Source: Monilinia fructicola | Taxonomy: Eukaryota; Ascomycota; Leotiomycetes; Helotiales; Sclerotiniaceae | DNA length: 64,000 nt | Assembly: GCA_008692225.1 (NCBI GenBank) | Contig: VICG01000001.1 | Span: 422,501-486,500, forward strand | Direction of reading: 5' to 3' | Shown: piece by piece, positions 25,051 to 37,168 of the stretch | Position numbering within the stretch: the first letter of the stretch is position 1 | Layout: each line of letters starts with the position of its first letter | The notes under the pieces: model-generated | Told to the model about the DNA's origin: nothing | The model's database searches: none | Seen by the model: the letters and a program-made list of their open reading frames with translations, nothing else | Made by a program: the position numbers and the translations under genes

Positions 25051-25539
25051 ATAGTAAAGATAAATCCTATGTGCGCAAGCAAGTGCTATTCTTGATTACG
25101 CAGGCGGGGAGCGGGAGGGTTCGCGTTAACGAGATCCATGTTAATAAAAACATTCTGCTTCTGAGTGCCACGGTAGATAGATATACAGCAACGAAAGAGA
25201 TGAAGGGTTGAAGGGCTGGGGATGGCGAGGTGGAATATTCTTGACGGTTTTCTTTCGTGGATAGATACGTATCTAGGGACTTCAGTTAGGTAGGTATTGG
25301 AACTTGGACGTGGGATGAAGGGGTAGGAAGAGAGGTTTGGGAGAAGATGGGTAGGGTAGAGATGCCAACGTGTGATTTTTGGAAAAATAACGCGTCGGGC
25401 TTTTATTCTGATGGTACTGAGGTAGTAGGTAGGTACTTTTGTACTTTTGTATGGCAGTCGACTATCAGATGGAATTTGAAGCTTTGGATATTCCAAGGTT
25501 GATTGATTGATGGATGGATGATGGATGGAGGGCTTAAGG

Positions 25540-28420
25540 TTCTTGAGGATATTCTCACCTCTATACTTTTCAGATATGCAACAAAAGGGTTGGGGACAAT
25601 GAAGTTGAGTAGAGATAGATGGATTGATTGGTAGGTATGTATTGAGAGCAGCTTGGTAGTATCAATAAAAGTATACCTAATTAGTAGTCAAAGAATAGAA
25701 GCGAGTTTTGAGTGAAGGTTAGACGAAGATTGAGATAATAATAATTAATATTCACAATTTCAAAGAGAGAAATAATAAGTACTTTCTATTCTATTCATAT
25801 TATTGATTCCAGGTTATCATTGATTGTAGTATTGAAACTTTGCATCTTGATCAAAAAATGAGGTTTCAGAGAATATTCTCAATTCTATACTTTTCAGATA
25901 TGCAACAAAACCTTTCTGGCGACAGCGAGGTTGAGTACTGTCAGGAAGCTCCAGCTTCGCTGTAACCTACCTTGTATTGGGATGATTTCTTAGACAATGA
26001 TAAATAAGCACCCAGGAAAAGAGGGACGCAAGCAAGATTTCAACAAAAGAACTCTCGAGATGAAGGTATTCCTCCCAAGTTCACAGATGGAGAGATGGTT
26101 TTCTAATTACATCCCCATTCTTTTCATCTTCTAGGATTTCAGCACCAACCTGGAATCAAGATTGACGCTTGAAGTTTTTGTTTGATCTTGGGATGTGAGT
26201 GAGAATGAGGTTTTGAGGAAGTATCTCAAAATCTACATTTGTAGACGTGCAACAAGAGATCTGGAGACGGCGAGGTTGAGGACGTGGGTTGGGAAGGGAG
26301 TGATCCATGTTTAAAGTGAAGGTGTAATGATCGCATTGGGACGAGGTATCTTCATCATGGCAAGAGAGGGAGGAGGGATTCTCAAAGTTATTCTCCTCGT
26401 TCAAGGATATTTCCACGCAAGGCTGCTGTGCTAGCATCTCCAGCCACCTGGGCAACCTTGGAAACATGAAGCTTTTCGTTTTGGTGCCAGGAGGGTGTTG
26501 CGAGGGTATCTTGAGATGCACTTTTCCAGACATGCAACAAAACGTAGAGGTTTTGGGCGACAGGGAGGTTGGGGCTTGGAGACGAAGGCGAATGGTGAGT
26601 ACGTTTGGAGTGAGGGTGAGAGGAGTGAAGGTTGAATGAGGAATGGATATGGCGATGATGCTACGTTTTGGGACAGGAAGACCATTCAATTTCTATTCTC
26701 TTCATCCTGTAGGATTTTGAGGATCTTCATGGAAGCCCTGGAGATACGAAGCTTTTTGTTTTGGTGCCAAGGGGGTTTTTGAGGATGTATTTTGAGATCT
26801 ATATTTGTAGATATGCAACAAAAATTTGAAGGCGGCGAGGTGGAGATACTGGTTGTAAGGGTATAGTAAAGGAGAGTGTTTGGAGTGAAGGGGAATGAAG
26901 TGAAGGAGGAATGAGGGTAGATCTGATAATGTTATTTGGACAGGAAGGCGGCCTCGATTTCATTCTTCCATCTTGTACTAGTTGGAGGAAAACCAGACTA
27001 CAAATATAGGACATGGAACTTCTGTCATTGATGTAGAGTAAATTTTGAAGAAGCATTTGAGTTCTGTGTTGTGTAGATATTGGATAGATACACAGCAAGA
27101 GTATTCATACCATAAGACAGCGAGGTAGTAGCAGAGTGAAGCTGTTGATGTAAAGTATGTTCAAGTAGATGTGTACCTAGGTACATAATACAATAGTGAG
27201 ATCGAAGATAGTTCTCACAGATTAATGATAAGAAGTGATTAAGGAGTTTAAGTTTTGATATCCTCATCTTGGAGCTTTTCATTGAGTTTGAATGAAAAGT
27301 CAAGCTTTTGAGTTTGGTGCAGGAATCTATCTTGAAAACAATCTTGAGATGTTATATCTTGCAGACATGCAACCAAACTTATGGACTTTTAAAGTCAAGT
27401 GATGCAGTGAGGAGAGTGAAGTGCATTAATAAATTGAAGCAATGTATTGTTGTAATAATGGGCGATGCATTAACACATTGAAGCAATATACTTACTAATG
27501 GGCGAATAAACAAATTAATATAGGAGTCCTGAAATTTGGGATATCTTGGCACTGAAATGCGGCGACTCGATGGAAAGGTATTGACCTCCTGGTCTGTAGC
27601 TGAAAGGAAGAGAAAATGAAGCCTTTCAATTTGATGCGAGGTAGCTTTTTGACAAGTATCTTGAGATCTGAAACTTTTCAGATCTGCAACAAAACCTTTT
27701 GTATTCTCAGGCAGCGAGATGGCTGGGTAGTAGAGTGAAGGCTGTTGAAGTGAGAGCTATGGAAGTGAATGTGAAAGAGGACTGGACATAGCAACGACGA
27801 GGTTGATGATTTCTGGAGAGAGGCCATTTGAATTTCAATTCTTCATCTTGGAGATTTGAAGATGCCTACCTAGGTAGCTGGAGAGGGAAGAACATGAAGC
27901 TTTTCAACTTGGTGCAAAGCCTCATTTTGATAACTATCTTGAGATCTATATTTTGTAGTCATGCAACAAAACCTTTGAGATTTTAAGACGGCAAGGTGAT
28001 TGGGCAATTATAAAGTGAAGGCTGGTAAAGTGAACGCAAAGGAGAAGAGCAAGAGTAGCGACGACGAGGTTGAAAAAATTGAGATTTCAAAAAAACCAAA
28101 AAAGTTATTTGAACATTGATCTCCAGGGCTCCTCATGTTGAAGCTGTGAAGACAAAATGAAGCTTTTCAAGTTGGTGAGAAGTGAGGTTTTTGGGAAGTA
28201 TCTTGAGTTCTATACTTTTCAGATATGCAACAAAACTTTTGAGACAGTGAGGTAGGTAGGTAGATGATGGGAGTCAAGTGACTGAAGGGAGTAAAGGAGT
28301 AAGGGACAGTGAAGAGTGAAGAGTGAGGTCTTAATGGAGTGAAGGTAAAGTGAAAGAAGAAAAAAAACATGGAAAGATGCCTCTGCTGGAGGTTTGAAAT
28401 TTTTGTGTTGGGAATTGATA
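25540..28420. repeat. Degenerate tandem array of ten ~290-bp units
   Basis: Ten diverged copies of one unit in the same orientation. Each has a core like CTTTTCAGATATGCAACAAA, preceded by TATCTTGAGATCTATA and by GAAGCTTTTCA-TTGGTGC, and followed by a GGC(G/A)GCGAGGTTGAG-like block. Core positions (TGCAACA or its relic): 25576, 25900, 26247, 26532, 26813, about 27091 (very degenerate), 27367, 27684, 27961 and 28225. Spacing is 264-347 bp, mean about 294. The minus strand has short frames with recurring peptides (for example FVAYLQI, FVACLEK), but stops interrupt every unit. Function is unknown; it does not look like the AT-rich RIP relics. Confidence 0.8.
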
Positions 28421-30198
28421 GTCTCCAGAGATGATATATATTGTATCGTATTATATGTAGAATCACTCAGTGCGAGTGGGTTGATTAGTAGTAGATTCAC
28501 ACATGAATAATCTGAATTTTATATTCAACTTCTGGAGGGGAAGAAACTTTCGAATAGACGAGGAGTCTTCCATCAAGCGTTATAATATTCTACCTCAACT
28601 ACTAATAACTAAATCTAACTGCGTTCTAGAATCCAAGTTCAAACATCCATGGATCATGTATCAATGACTTCCAAGATTCTCTTGATATCATTGCCTAGAC
28701 TGAATTTTTATGATATTCTGGGCATTGAAGTTACTAGTTTGATGGACGGCAAGAATAAAACAACTGTTGCATGATGGAACTCGGATTCGATAACATCTAC
28801 AAAAACGAACTCTTTAATCATAGCACACCCAAGAAGCTCCAACGATAATTTTGAAATGGATCTAGCCATCAGGGAAGATACCGAATTCAAAGCTTCCATT
28901 GCCAAATGCTGTCTTAAGGTCGTCTGACAAAATATCGCATTCGAGACGCAGAATCAATACAAGTATTTAATACACTGCAGTCAACAATATTTGTAGTATG
29001 ACTTACCCACAAAACATAAGAGATATGGCTAAGACAGCAAAATAGCCAACATTGACACAGGAGAAGAAGGAGAACTCAAACAGTTACTCGCTATGGGATT
29101 GTACACTACGAGACTGATCACGTATGGCCAGAAAGTACCTATTAGCTATTCCCGAGACGATATACACGACTACAGGTTACTATCACCTTTCGAGCCTCAG
29201 ACTCATTTCAACTTGAGACGAAGAATGATGAAGATAAAAGGATCGTGTATGGCGAGTGAAGAACACATAGTATTTCACCATCGATTCAATCCAACTCTAG
29301 CTAAAACAACATACATACTAGCAATGAAAGCTCGACCTAAGAGATTCCCATTGAAGAGTCAATAGACGAAGACCTCGCCGCCGCTTGAAAAGACGAGAAA
29401 GCCCAATAAATAACTCGAGTTCACCATCACCGTAAGTAAGTACTACTGCAGACGATTGCTCAACATGTTGGATGTTGAAGATGAACTTGTGCAAGATCTG
29501 ACATGAAACCCATGCACCAGATGGCGTCCTCGCACCAACTCGAGATGAGAAAGAAAACAGGAGATAAAAGGCTCGACATCATCGGCGACTACCGCAGACA
29601 CTGTTGGAACTACCTACGTACGTCGAGAAGGTTACCACTTCGCTTGAAGCAAAGTTATATTAAGGAGAGAGCAAAGCAACCGGGGAAAGGGAGTCCTTCT
29701 CGCTATTCGAGTCACACAGCGTTGGAGAGTGGAGAGTGGAGAGTGTTCAAGGTGAGCATCCAGAAGTCATCGAGGCTGCAATATAATGCCGTGATTATGA
29801 CCCGGGAAGAAATGGAGATAGATATGGATGACTGTGAGGAGGTTGGCAAAGAACTAATGAATCTATATATGCTGCCCTTTCTCAGATAATGAACCCCATG
29901 TTAATTAGGTCAAGCTATACGAAGTAGTTCTAAGGATAACCTTCCTCAAGCTGGCGCCTTGGACCAACTCAACCAACTCAGCATCTTGGTAAATTTATTT
30001 GAATCTACTTCTGTACTTGAGTAACTAGTGGAAGAGTGAAGTTTTTCAATAACGAGTAATTAAGTTCAGCTTGCAGAACTCACAATAAGGTTACCTAGCC
30101 TTGTCGAATGCACGGCAAGTACCCCACTCCGCAACGGTCCAATCTGTTGACCAATATATATCTACAAACCGGCCGAGGTTTCAACAAAAATCATTCAC
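28421..30198. other. Intergenic, no gene recognised
   Basis: About 1.8 kb between the tandem array and the tRNA gene. Short open frames at 29093-29365 and 29503-29889 (+) show no recognised protein character and no supporting introns. The ~60 bp before 30199 are the tRNA 5' flank. Confidence 0.4.
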
Positions 30199-30311
30199 GG
30201 TGAGATGGCCGAGTTGGTCTAAGGCGCCAGGTTAAGGTACAGCTTAACACAAGATTGTTTCAATCTCCTGGTCTGGAAACATAGGCGTGGGTTCGAATCC
30301 CACTCTCATCA
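30199..30311 (+). tRNA. tRNA-Leu (anticodon AAG) with 28-nt intron
   Basis: Acceptor arms GGTGAGA (30199-30205) and TCTCATC (30304-30310) pair with one G-U, followed by discriminator A. D-stem GCC/GGC. Anticodon stem CCAGG (30227-30231) pairs with CCTGG (30267-30271), giving anticodon AAG at 30234-30236. The intron 30238-30265 sits after position 37 as usual, and its CTTAA can pair with the anticodon TTAAG. A long variable arm marks a class II tRNA (Leu). The T-arm is GTGGG TTCGAAT CCCAC. The CCA end is not encoded. Confidence 0.95.
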
Positions 30312-30320
30312 AGATTAATC

Positions 30321-30325
30321 TTTTT
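30321..30325 (+). terminator. RNA polymerase III terminator
   Basis: A run of five T starts 10 bases after the tRNA 3' end. A longer T tract at about 30365-30385 could be a backup. Confidence 0.7.
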
Positions 30326-30504
30326 GCATTTTGACGGGGTAGGTTAGAAAACCGTTGAGGGTTTCTTTTTTTTTTTTTTTTTTTTCTTCTTCGGAATGAG
30401 TGATAGATAAGAAGTGGCAGGTTCCACTATGTACCACCTAATGACCGTTACGTTAATTGGAGTGACCCCACGCTAAAATCAATGAAGTAGTTCGTTCATC
30501 TATA

Positions 30505-30755
30505 CTTGGGCGTTGTTTTGGGTCAATGCCGGGCTAAAAATCTACAAAATAGTATATCTTTTAAATTCTTTTTATATATTATAAAACTTCCGTTTTAAGA
30601 ATTTAAATATACTAAACATTTATTTTTTAATTTAATAATACTATGAAGCATTATTTATAATTTTCAATGAATTTATTAATTTATTATAATTTTTTAAAAT
30701 ACGTTTCGTTTTTAGTTAATTTTTAGCCCGGGTATTAATCTAAAACAATACCAAG
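30505..30755. mobile_element. 251-bp MITE with TIRs and TA target duplication
   Basis: The left end CTTGGGCGTTGTTTTGGGTC pairs with the right end, whose reverse complement reads CTTGGTATTGTTTTAGATTA; the match continues through CCGGGCTAAAAAT, about 38 bp in all. Differences are mainly G/A and C/T. The element is flanked by TA at 30503-30504 and 30756-30757, matching Tc1/mariner-type insertion. The interior is AT-rich with no coding capacity. It lies about 190 bp downstream of the tRNA-Leu gene. Confidence 0.75.
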
Positions 30756-31442
30756 TACTTATATAAAAATAATTGAAGTAAATATTGTAAAATACACTAA
30801 AAAATGATTAAGTTTTGCTTTATATATAAAAAGTATTCATTAATTATAATATTACGCTAATTAAAAATTTATATAAAAGAATAAAAATAATAAAAGTACT
30901 ATAAATTTTTATTTTATTTAAAAATTTATTCGAATTATATTTAAATTATTATTTTTCTTATTAAAAATTCTATATATAATAAATTTAAGCTAATTTAAAC
31001 TTTTATATATTATTTAAATCATATTCAAATCTATAGAATTTCGAAAATATCGAAAATTAGTTAAAAATAACTAGAATCTTAAAATTTGAAAAAGGGAAAG
31101 CTATAACGAGGTACGAGGAATAGAGGGGTTAATTAAAATAGTATAGTTATTCATAAAGAGAAAAGGAAAGGATTAAAGATCCTTTCCACTTAAATACTAG
31201 CGTAAATAGTCATGTGACCCTTGTCTAAAGGGTTGCTTCCTAACAAAGGCTAAATATATATTTAAAATCCTTAAAGCAATAGCAAAATTCATTAAAAAAC
31301 AACAATGTAAATTAAAAAAAAGTTTTATAATAATTATCCTAACAATCTTCACAGTACTGTGAAATTATCTACGGAGCACTTATATCTAACCTTATATTTC
31401 CTCCCTAACTCTCGTCTATTTCTAATCTTTAATCTTTAGAAT

Positions 31443-31474
<32 letters not shown>

Positions 31475-32153
31475 ACAAACTTACAAAAAAATAAATAAAT
31501 AAACAATTAATAATACACACCCGTGGACATTAAAGAAACCGCCGCAATCCATCTATATAAATATATATACATCCCCACTTTATAATCACATACAACCTTA
31601 ATAAACATCAAGATTCCCTCCCTTCTTACTCGAGTATCCATGTAACCCTCCCTAGTTATAAAGAAAAGGGGTTTCGACTAAATCACCAATTCTCTCTCTC
31701 TCTCACACACTCTCTCTCTCTTATTCTCACACACTCTCTCTCTCAATTCATCATTCTCAATCAAAAGTATTCTGTGTAACACAAATTTAATAACCTATCT
31801 AAAAATTTATAGGAGGGTGTTTATTTTCGATTTACTTTCGAGATGGTTGGTTGGATATGGGATGTTTTATGAACATGATTAGATGCAGGTGTGAACCCGA
31901 AGCAGTGAGGGTTCGACTTCAAGGTATGGAGATGACAAAGGGTTTGTATCATGTGTGTATTTTATTTAGGTTACTGGTTTTAGGACAGAGTGTTATACTA
32001 ATTATCCACTTGTTCTTCGCAGGGATATCTCTCTCTTTTCTCTCTCCTTCTACTCTTTCAATATCCATCGCTTTTCTCGCTTCTTTTTCAATCTATTGTA
32101 TCCATTCCATCCCATATCACTCACTCTATCGCCTCAAATCTCCAAACTACCTC
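30756..32153. other. AT-rich tract and microsatellites downstream of the amidohydrolase gene
   Basis: Very AT-rich without a frame to about 31090, probably RIP-affected. An AAAT run lies at 31445-31505 and CT/CACA runs at 31691-31745. A hydrophobic open frame on the plus strand (31851-32207) runs into the 3' end of the amidohydrolase gene and is not considered a gene. Confidence 0.5.
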
Positions 32154-34207
32154 TCAAAGTTCCACCTTCCGATCATCAAACAACATCCACCTAACTCCCC
32201 TGACTAACAGATTCCCAAGTCCCTTCAGTACCCCCAAGAACCTATCTCCGCTCTTATACTCCCCATCAAGTTCCATAACCCCCTCCCTAGCATAAACATT
32301 TTTCCCTTTAACCCAAGTCCCTAAAACATTCAAGTCCCTCAAACCCTCCGCTCTTTCTCCACCCATATTCATCACATCACCATCAACCACAATCCAATCC
32401 GCCCATTTGCCCACCTCTATGGCCCCAGTTTTATTTTCTAGTTTCCAGCCCCAAGCTGCATTGCGAGTGAAGCCATGGATTGCTTGTTCGATACTGAGAG
32501 ATTCGTCTGGATACCAGCCTTCTGGACCGGAAGGCGATGTACCAGTTTTGGGATTGAGACGAGTCACTGCCGCGTAGATGCCATGGAAAGGATTGGGGGG
32601 CTCGACTGGAAAATCAGAGCCAAGGACTGGACCGGGATATGATGAATGGTTGTAACCAATGGAGGGGAAGAATGATAGCATGCGGTATGCGGAGCCGGCG
32701 AGTCTGTCCTCCCCGAGACGGGACAATGCGTAGGCCATATCGGATGTAGCATGCGTTGGCTGAATACTAGGAAGAATTCCCATCTTTGAAATGCGTACTT
32801 GGTCATCGGGATGCTGTGAGATATGTTAGAAAGAAAAGGTGGTTTGCAATTCGGGGATTTACAATGATTTGAGCATGTTCAATTCTTAACCGTCTTTCTT
32901 GATTGCAGCCATGACAATCAGACCCTAGAACAGACTCAAATGCATTAATCGCAGCTCGATTAGCTCGGTCACCGATAGCATGAATATTGATCTGATAGTC
33001 CCAATGGTAATACTTGACGAGTAAGTATGTCTACAAAAAGAAGGGGGTGAAGTAGGAAATACCTTTTTGACAACTTTCGTTAATTCAGTCTCGTTAATCA
33101 GCATCATTCCACTAGTCTCAGGTTTATCAGAGTATGGTTCCAACAATGCTGCTCCCCAAGAACCTAGAGCTCCATCCGCAAAGAGTTTTATCCCTCCAAA
33201 CAATAGCATATCCCCTCCACCAGAACCATCTCTCATAACTTTTACTGTACGTAACTCTTGATGGCAGTATGTATTCCTCTCCTCACATTCTGCCATGACT
33301 CGAACCCTGACGCTCAACTCATCCCTCCTAGCCAAATCTTGCAAGATCTTCATATCTTCCATTCGCATACCAGCATCACTCATGGCGGTGATACCTACTT
33401 TGTTTAACTCCTCCATTGCAGTTTTAAGCCATCGTACTTTTTGAGGTGTGCCCGGTTTTGGCGCAAGAGGATAAATGAGATTATCCATGGCATTATCACA
33501 AAAGACACCAGGTCCAGGATCGGTAATAATTTCTCCACCAGGGGGAGCTTCGGGGAGAGGAACGGGAAGAAGCGAGAGAACCTTGTCCGAAGTCCATACA
33601 CAATGAATATCAACCCTATCAAGCATAATATATAAATCCTTCAGTTCAGGATCTTCAGAGAGTTGGTTCTATATCTTCCGTCAGCCAACATATCACAGCA
33701 TGCCCCTATCACCTCAATGGGACCAAATCGAAAACGTACAGCAGTAGGCATCACACCCCCAAAATGAGCTTGATCCCACCCCACCCCCCTGATCCATTTG
33801 TCTCTCTCTCCATAACCTTCTCCTTGATGTCGTCCCAACCACTCCTTAATCCTGACCCTCACATCCTCAACACTCTGCACATCATACAAACTCACACTCT
33901 CCAACATTTCCCCAAACTGCAAAATATGACCATGTGACTCAATCATCCCCGGCAACACGTACCCATTCAACCAAACAATCTTCTCGCCCTCTCCCCCCTT
34001 GGGAACACTTTCCAACACCTGAGTCACGAGATCGATCCTCGTGCGGAAGCATTTGGGATGAGGAACCACGGCAGAGAGCGCGCTGATCGTATACGGATCG
34101 CGCACACAGTACAGGGTCGACGAGGTCCAGGTATCGTAGAGGGAGTGCAGGTTTGCCGTGATGAAGAGCATGAGGTATCCCAAGATGAAGAGAGCGAGAG
34201 GGTGCAT
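32154..34207 (-). CDS. Amidohydrolase 3 family protein (YtcJ-like metal-dependent hydrolase)
   Basis: A 627-residue metal-dependent hydrolase of the amidohydrolase superfamily (PF07969 type). Four exons, all phase 0: 33740-34207, 33063-33668, 32863-33012, 32154-32813; introns 71, 50 and 49 bp. Motifs: LPGMIESHGH (first metal His pair), GGIKLFADGALGS, INIHAIGDRAN, RIEHAQII and PTHATSDM, so the metal-ligand set looks complete. An N-terminal hydrophobic stretch (LALFILGYLMLFITANL) predicts a signal anchor or signal peptide, so it probably enters the secretory route. The ATG at 34207 is the first that opens this frame. No frameshift. YtcJ relatives are annotated as N-substituted formamide deformylase-like or exoenzyme-regulating, but the substrate here is unknown. 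Confidence 0.88.
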
Positions 34208-35011
34208 CCTACGTGGCGGATGGACGCAGCCGTGCTGTCAGTGGAAGGGTGATGGGTGGAATAGAGAGCGTCGCTTTAGAGCCGGCCTGCATGCATGGGT
34301 TTTGGGGAGAGATAAGAAATAGTTCGTTGATGTCGTGTAATAGTGTTGTTGTACTGTGCCACGTCAGGCTGAGGTGTAGTGTGGGTTTTCGATGCCCAGT
34401 TCCCTCTTTCGTTCCTTCCTATATAGGGCAGTAGAAACCCATTTAGAGAGTAAAGAGGAAGTGACAAACTGAAGGTGGGATAACATGTGATTATCTCGTG
34501 AAGATTGATCGTGAGGAATGAATTATTTCTTGACCTCACATCAAAAATACTTTTCCGTGCAGTATCTGGAAACTCTTGCCGATCCAATAAGGTTTTTTCT
34601 CGAAAAAGCAAAAATAGAATTCCTAAAGAAGCTTGTATAGATCAGTTTGGAACAGAAAGTTCCCGGTGAGCTTGCCTTTTTCTTGGATCCCTGGTGAGGT
34701 CAGAGTATGGTTTCAACTGCAAAATTGCAGGAACTCAGTGACGTAAAACCACGAGAATCAAGTCTAAAATCTACGATGTCTTTCTCATTATATATCTACG
34801 CATGTATGTAAAAACATCCGTCTATGTCCATGGACTTTTATCTACTTTAAATCACCCAGAAAACTCCAAGCTAATAACATCATCGTATCGCTGATATGTA
34901 GCCAAATGTTCACTCCTCATCCCTCATCCCTCATCCTATCTCTCGTCTCTCATATCTCGTCTGCCATCATCGTGAGCCCCTTGTGTCATCTCAATAATCA
35001 AGAATCATAAT
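34208..35011. other. Intergenic, upstream of the amidohydrolase and 3' of ILV1
   Basis: About 0.8 kb holding the promoter of the amidohydrolase and the 3' flank of ILV1. No gene was seen. Confidence 0.5.
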
Positions 35012-36765
35012 CTAAGATCTCAAAAACGTCTTGAAAACCTCGGATTCGGTACAATCAGTCCAAGGATATCCAATCTCCTGCAAAAACACTTCCAAGTCCT
35101 TAACTTCATCATCAGGACACACGATACCGGTGAGAACCTTTCCAATATCACTTCCCGCATTACGGTATTGGAAAAGACTGATATTGTATCTCGGTCTCAA
35201 GGTCGCGAGGAATTTCTCGAGCGCACCGGGCCTTTCTGGGAAGTTGAACATGTAAACTCGTTCATTTGGTACTCCAGAACGACCACCCACTAGGTAGCGA
35301 ATATGTGATTTGGCAAGTTCATCCCCAGAAAGATCGATGGGGCTCATTCCACTGGATGAGATACGACCAAGGAGAGATTGGAGCTCTTCGTCTCTTTGGG
35401 ATGCTTGTGAGGTGAGGGAGATACCAATGAGAACATTGGCAATGACATCTGTAGCATATCTATAAGAGAATTCGGTAACGGCATGTGGCATGACGGCCTT
35501 GATGAGTTCGGAAAAGGCTCCAGGGGATTCGGGAATGCTGACACTGAGAAGAGCTTCTTTACGTTCTCCAAGAGCGGCACGTTCGGCCACGAATCGAAGA
35601 CGATCAAAGTTCATATTTGCTCCAGAAGCGATGGCCACAAGGTTTCGGGATGTGTCGGGGGATGGATTAGCCGCAACATACTTCTTAAGGCCTGCTAAAG
35701 CAAGAGCTCCAGCTGGTTCGACAATGGATCTTGTGTCTTCGAAAACATCCTTGATAGCTGCGCATGTTTCGTCCGTAGTAACTTGAATGACCTCATCGAT
35801 GACCTCTTGACAAATTCTGAACGTTTCCTCTCCCACGTTCTTAACTGCCGCACCATCTGCAAATAATCCCACTTCCTTTAATGCCACCCGCTTTCCAGCG
35901 GCGAGTGATTGTACCATGGCATTTGCATCATATGTCTCCACACCAATGATCTTGACATGCGGAGCAATGCGCTTCACGTAAACACCAATGCCCGCAATCA
36001 GCCCACCACCTCCCACGCAACAGAAGATAGCCTCCAACTTCTGAATGTTCGTCTGTCGAAGAAGCTCCATCCCAATCGTACCCTGTCCCGCAATAACATA
36101 TGGATCATCAAATGGAGGAATGTTGGTCAACCCATGCAGTTTCTCCAATCGCCCACACTCCTCCTTCGCAGCGTCGAAATCAGACCCATGCAACACTACT
36201 GATCCCCCCAATCTCGACACATTGAGATGTTTGATACTAGGCGTACCTTCGGGCATCACAATCGTAGCTGGCATCTTGAGTTTCCGCGCAGAATACGCAA
36301 CTCCTTGTGCATGATTTCCAGCCGAACAGGCCACAACACCTTTCCAGCTAACCTTGGGATCCAAATGTGCCATCTTGTTATATGCGCCCCTCAACTTGAA
36401 ACTGAAAACAGGCTGAAGGTCTTCTCGTTTTAGCAGAACGTTGCATTCCAAACGATTACTGAGGTTGGTCGCCGGAGTGAGGGGGGTCTCCTTGACGACT
36501 TCGTAGACCCGAGAGGTAAGGATCAGTCGCAGATACTGGATGCCATGGATTAGCTACAACTCTGGAAACATGCTCGATGCATCCTTACATCAGGATATCC
36601 ATTTGGCAGCAGGAATTCTTGAGGCACGACGCCCCTGACTTTGGATTTTGGACTGCTGCATGGCGGGGATGGTCTAGTTGAATATTCCGTTAGAGAAAGA
36701 GAATGCAGACTGGGAGTTCGAGGACGATGAGAGGAATCTCCATTCGTGACGACGCCGTTGTCCAT
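35012..36765 (-). CDS. ILV1: Threonine ammonia-lyase (threonine dehydratase, biosynthetic)
   Basis: A 566-residue PLP enzyme that converts L-threonine to 2-oxobutanoate and ammonia, the first step to isoleucine, in mitochondria. Exons 36589-36765 and 35012-36535, with a 53-bp intron. The catalytic domain has the PLP Lys in [13 protein letters not shown], the [10 protein letters not shown] loop and the phosphate-binding glycine loop [10 protein letters not shown]. The C-terminal part has two ACT-like regulatory repeats (starting near [20 protein letters not shown] and [20 protein letters not shown]), where isoleucine inhibits and valine activates the family. The Met at 36765 opens a 59-residue leader; a clear amphipathic mitochondrial signal is not obvious. 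Length, domains and reading frame are normal. Confidence 0.95.
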
Positions 36766-37168
36766 ATTTGAATGAATTATTAATAAATTGATGTGATTAT
36801 TGTGAGATTGAGTATTATTTTCTTGGGTTTCGTAGAGTCATAAAGCTTATTAGTTTATCTATTTATTTTATTTATTTGTCGAACTTGTCCCTTTCGATAT
36901 CGGAGCATCTCTCTCCAATTAAATTATGCAGGGATCTTTTTAAAACCCCGATGATATCACGAACTCGAGCTAGATGTTGATTCGATGATTTAGAACCATG
37001 GAGGGGCAAGTAAGTCATTCTGGTCAAGCTCTGCATAATATTCATGACAAAACCACCAATCTACGGAGTACTATACTACTTATTGCTCAGTAGATAACTT
37101 GATATCGGGACGAAGGGAACCTTGATATCAATTGATATCCATTGATCAAATCAATCAGATTAATCATT
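36766..37168. other. Divergent promoter between ILV1 and RCF1
   Basis: A 403-bp head-to-head intergenic region likely to serve both genes. It contains a TTTATTTATTT tract and a TACGGAGTA motif near 37060. No frame was seen. Confidence 0.6.

Noticed and set aside
26156..27303. Minus-strand frames inside the tandem array as a repeat protein
   Set aside because: Frames change between units and stops interrupt every unit, so current coding is unlikely even if the ancestor coded.
29093..29889. Two plus-strand frames upstream of the tRNA gene
   Set aside because: No domain, no intron support, no conserved-looking residues. Possible but not supportable.
31851..32207. Hydrophobic 118-codon plus-strand frame
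   Set aside because: Overlaps the 3' end of the amidohydrolase and comes from pyrimidine-rich sequence; no family resemblance.
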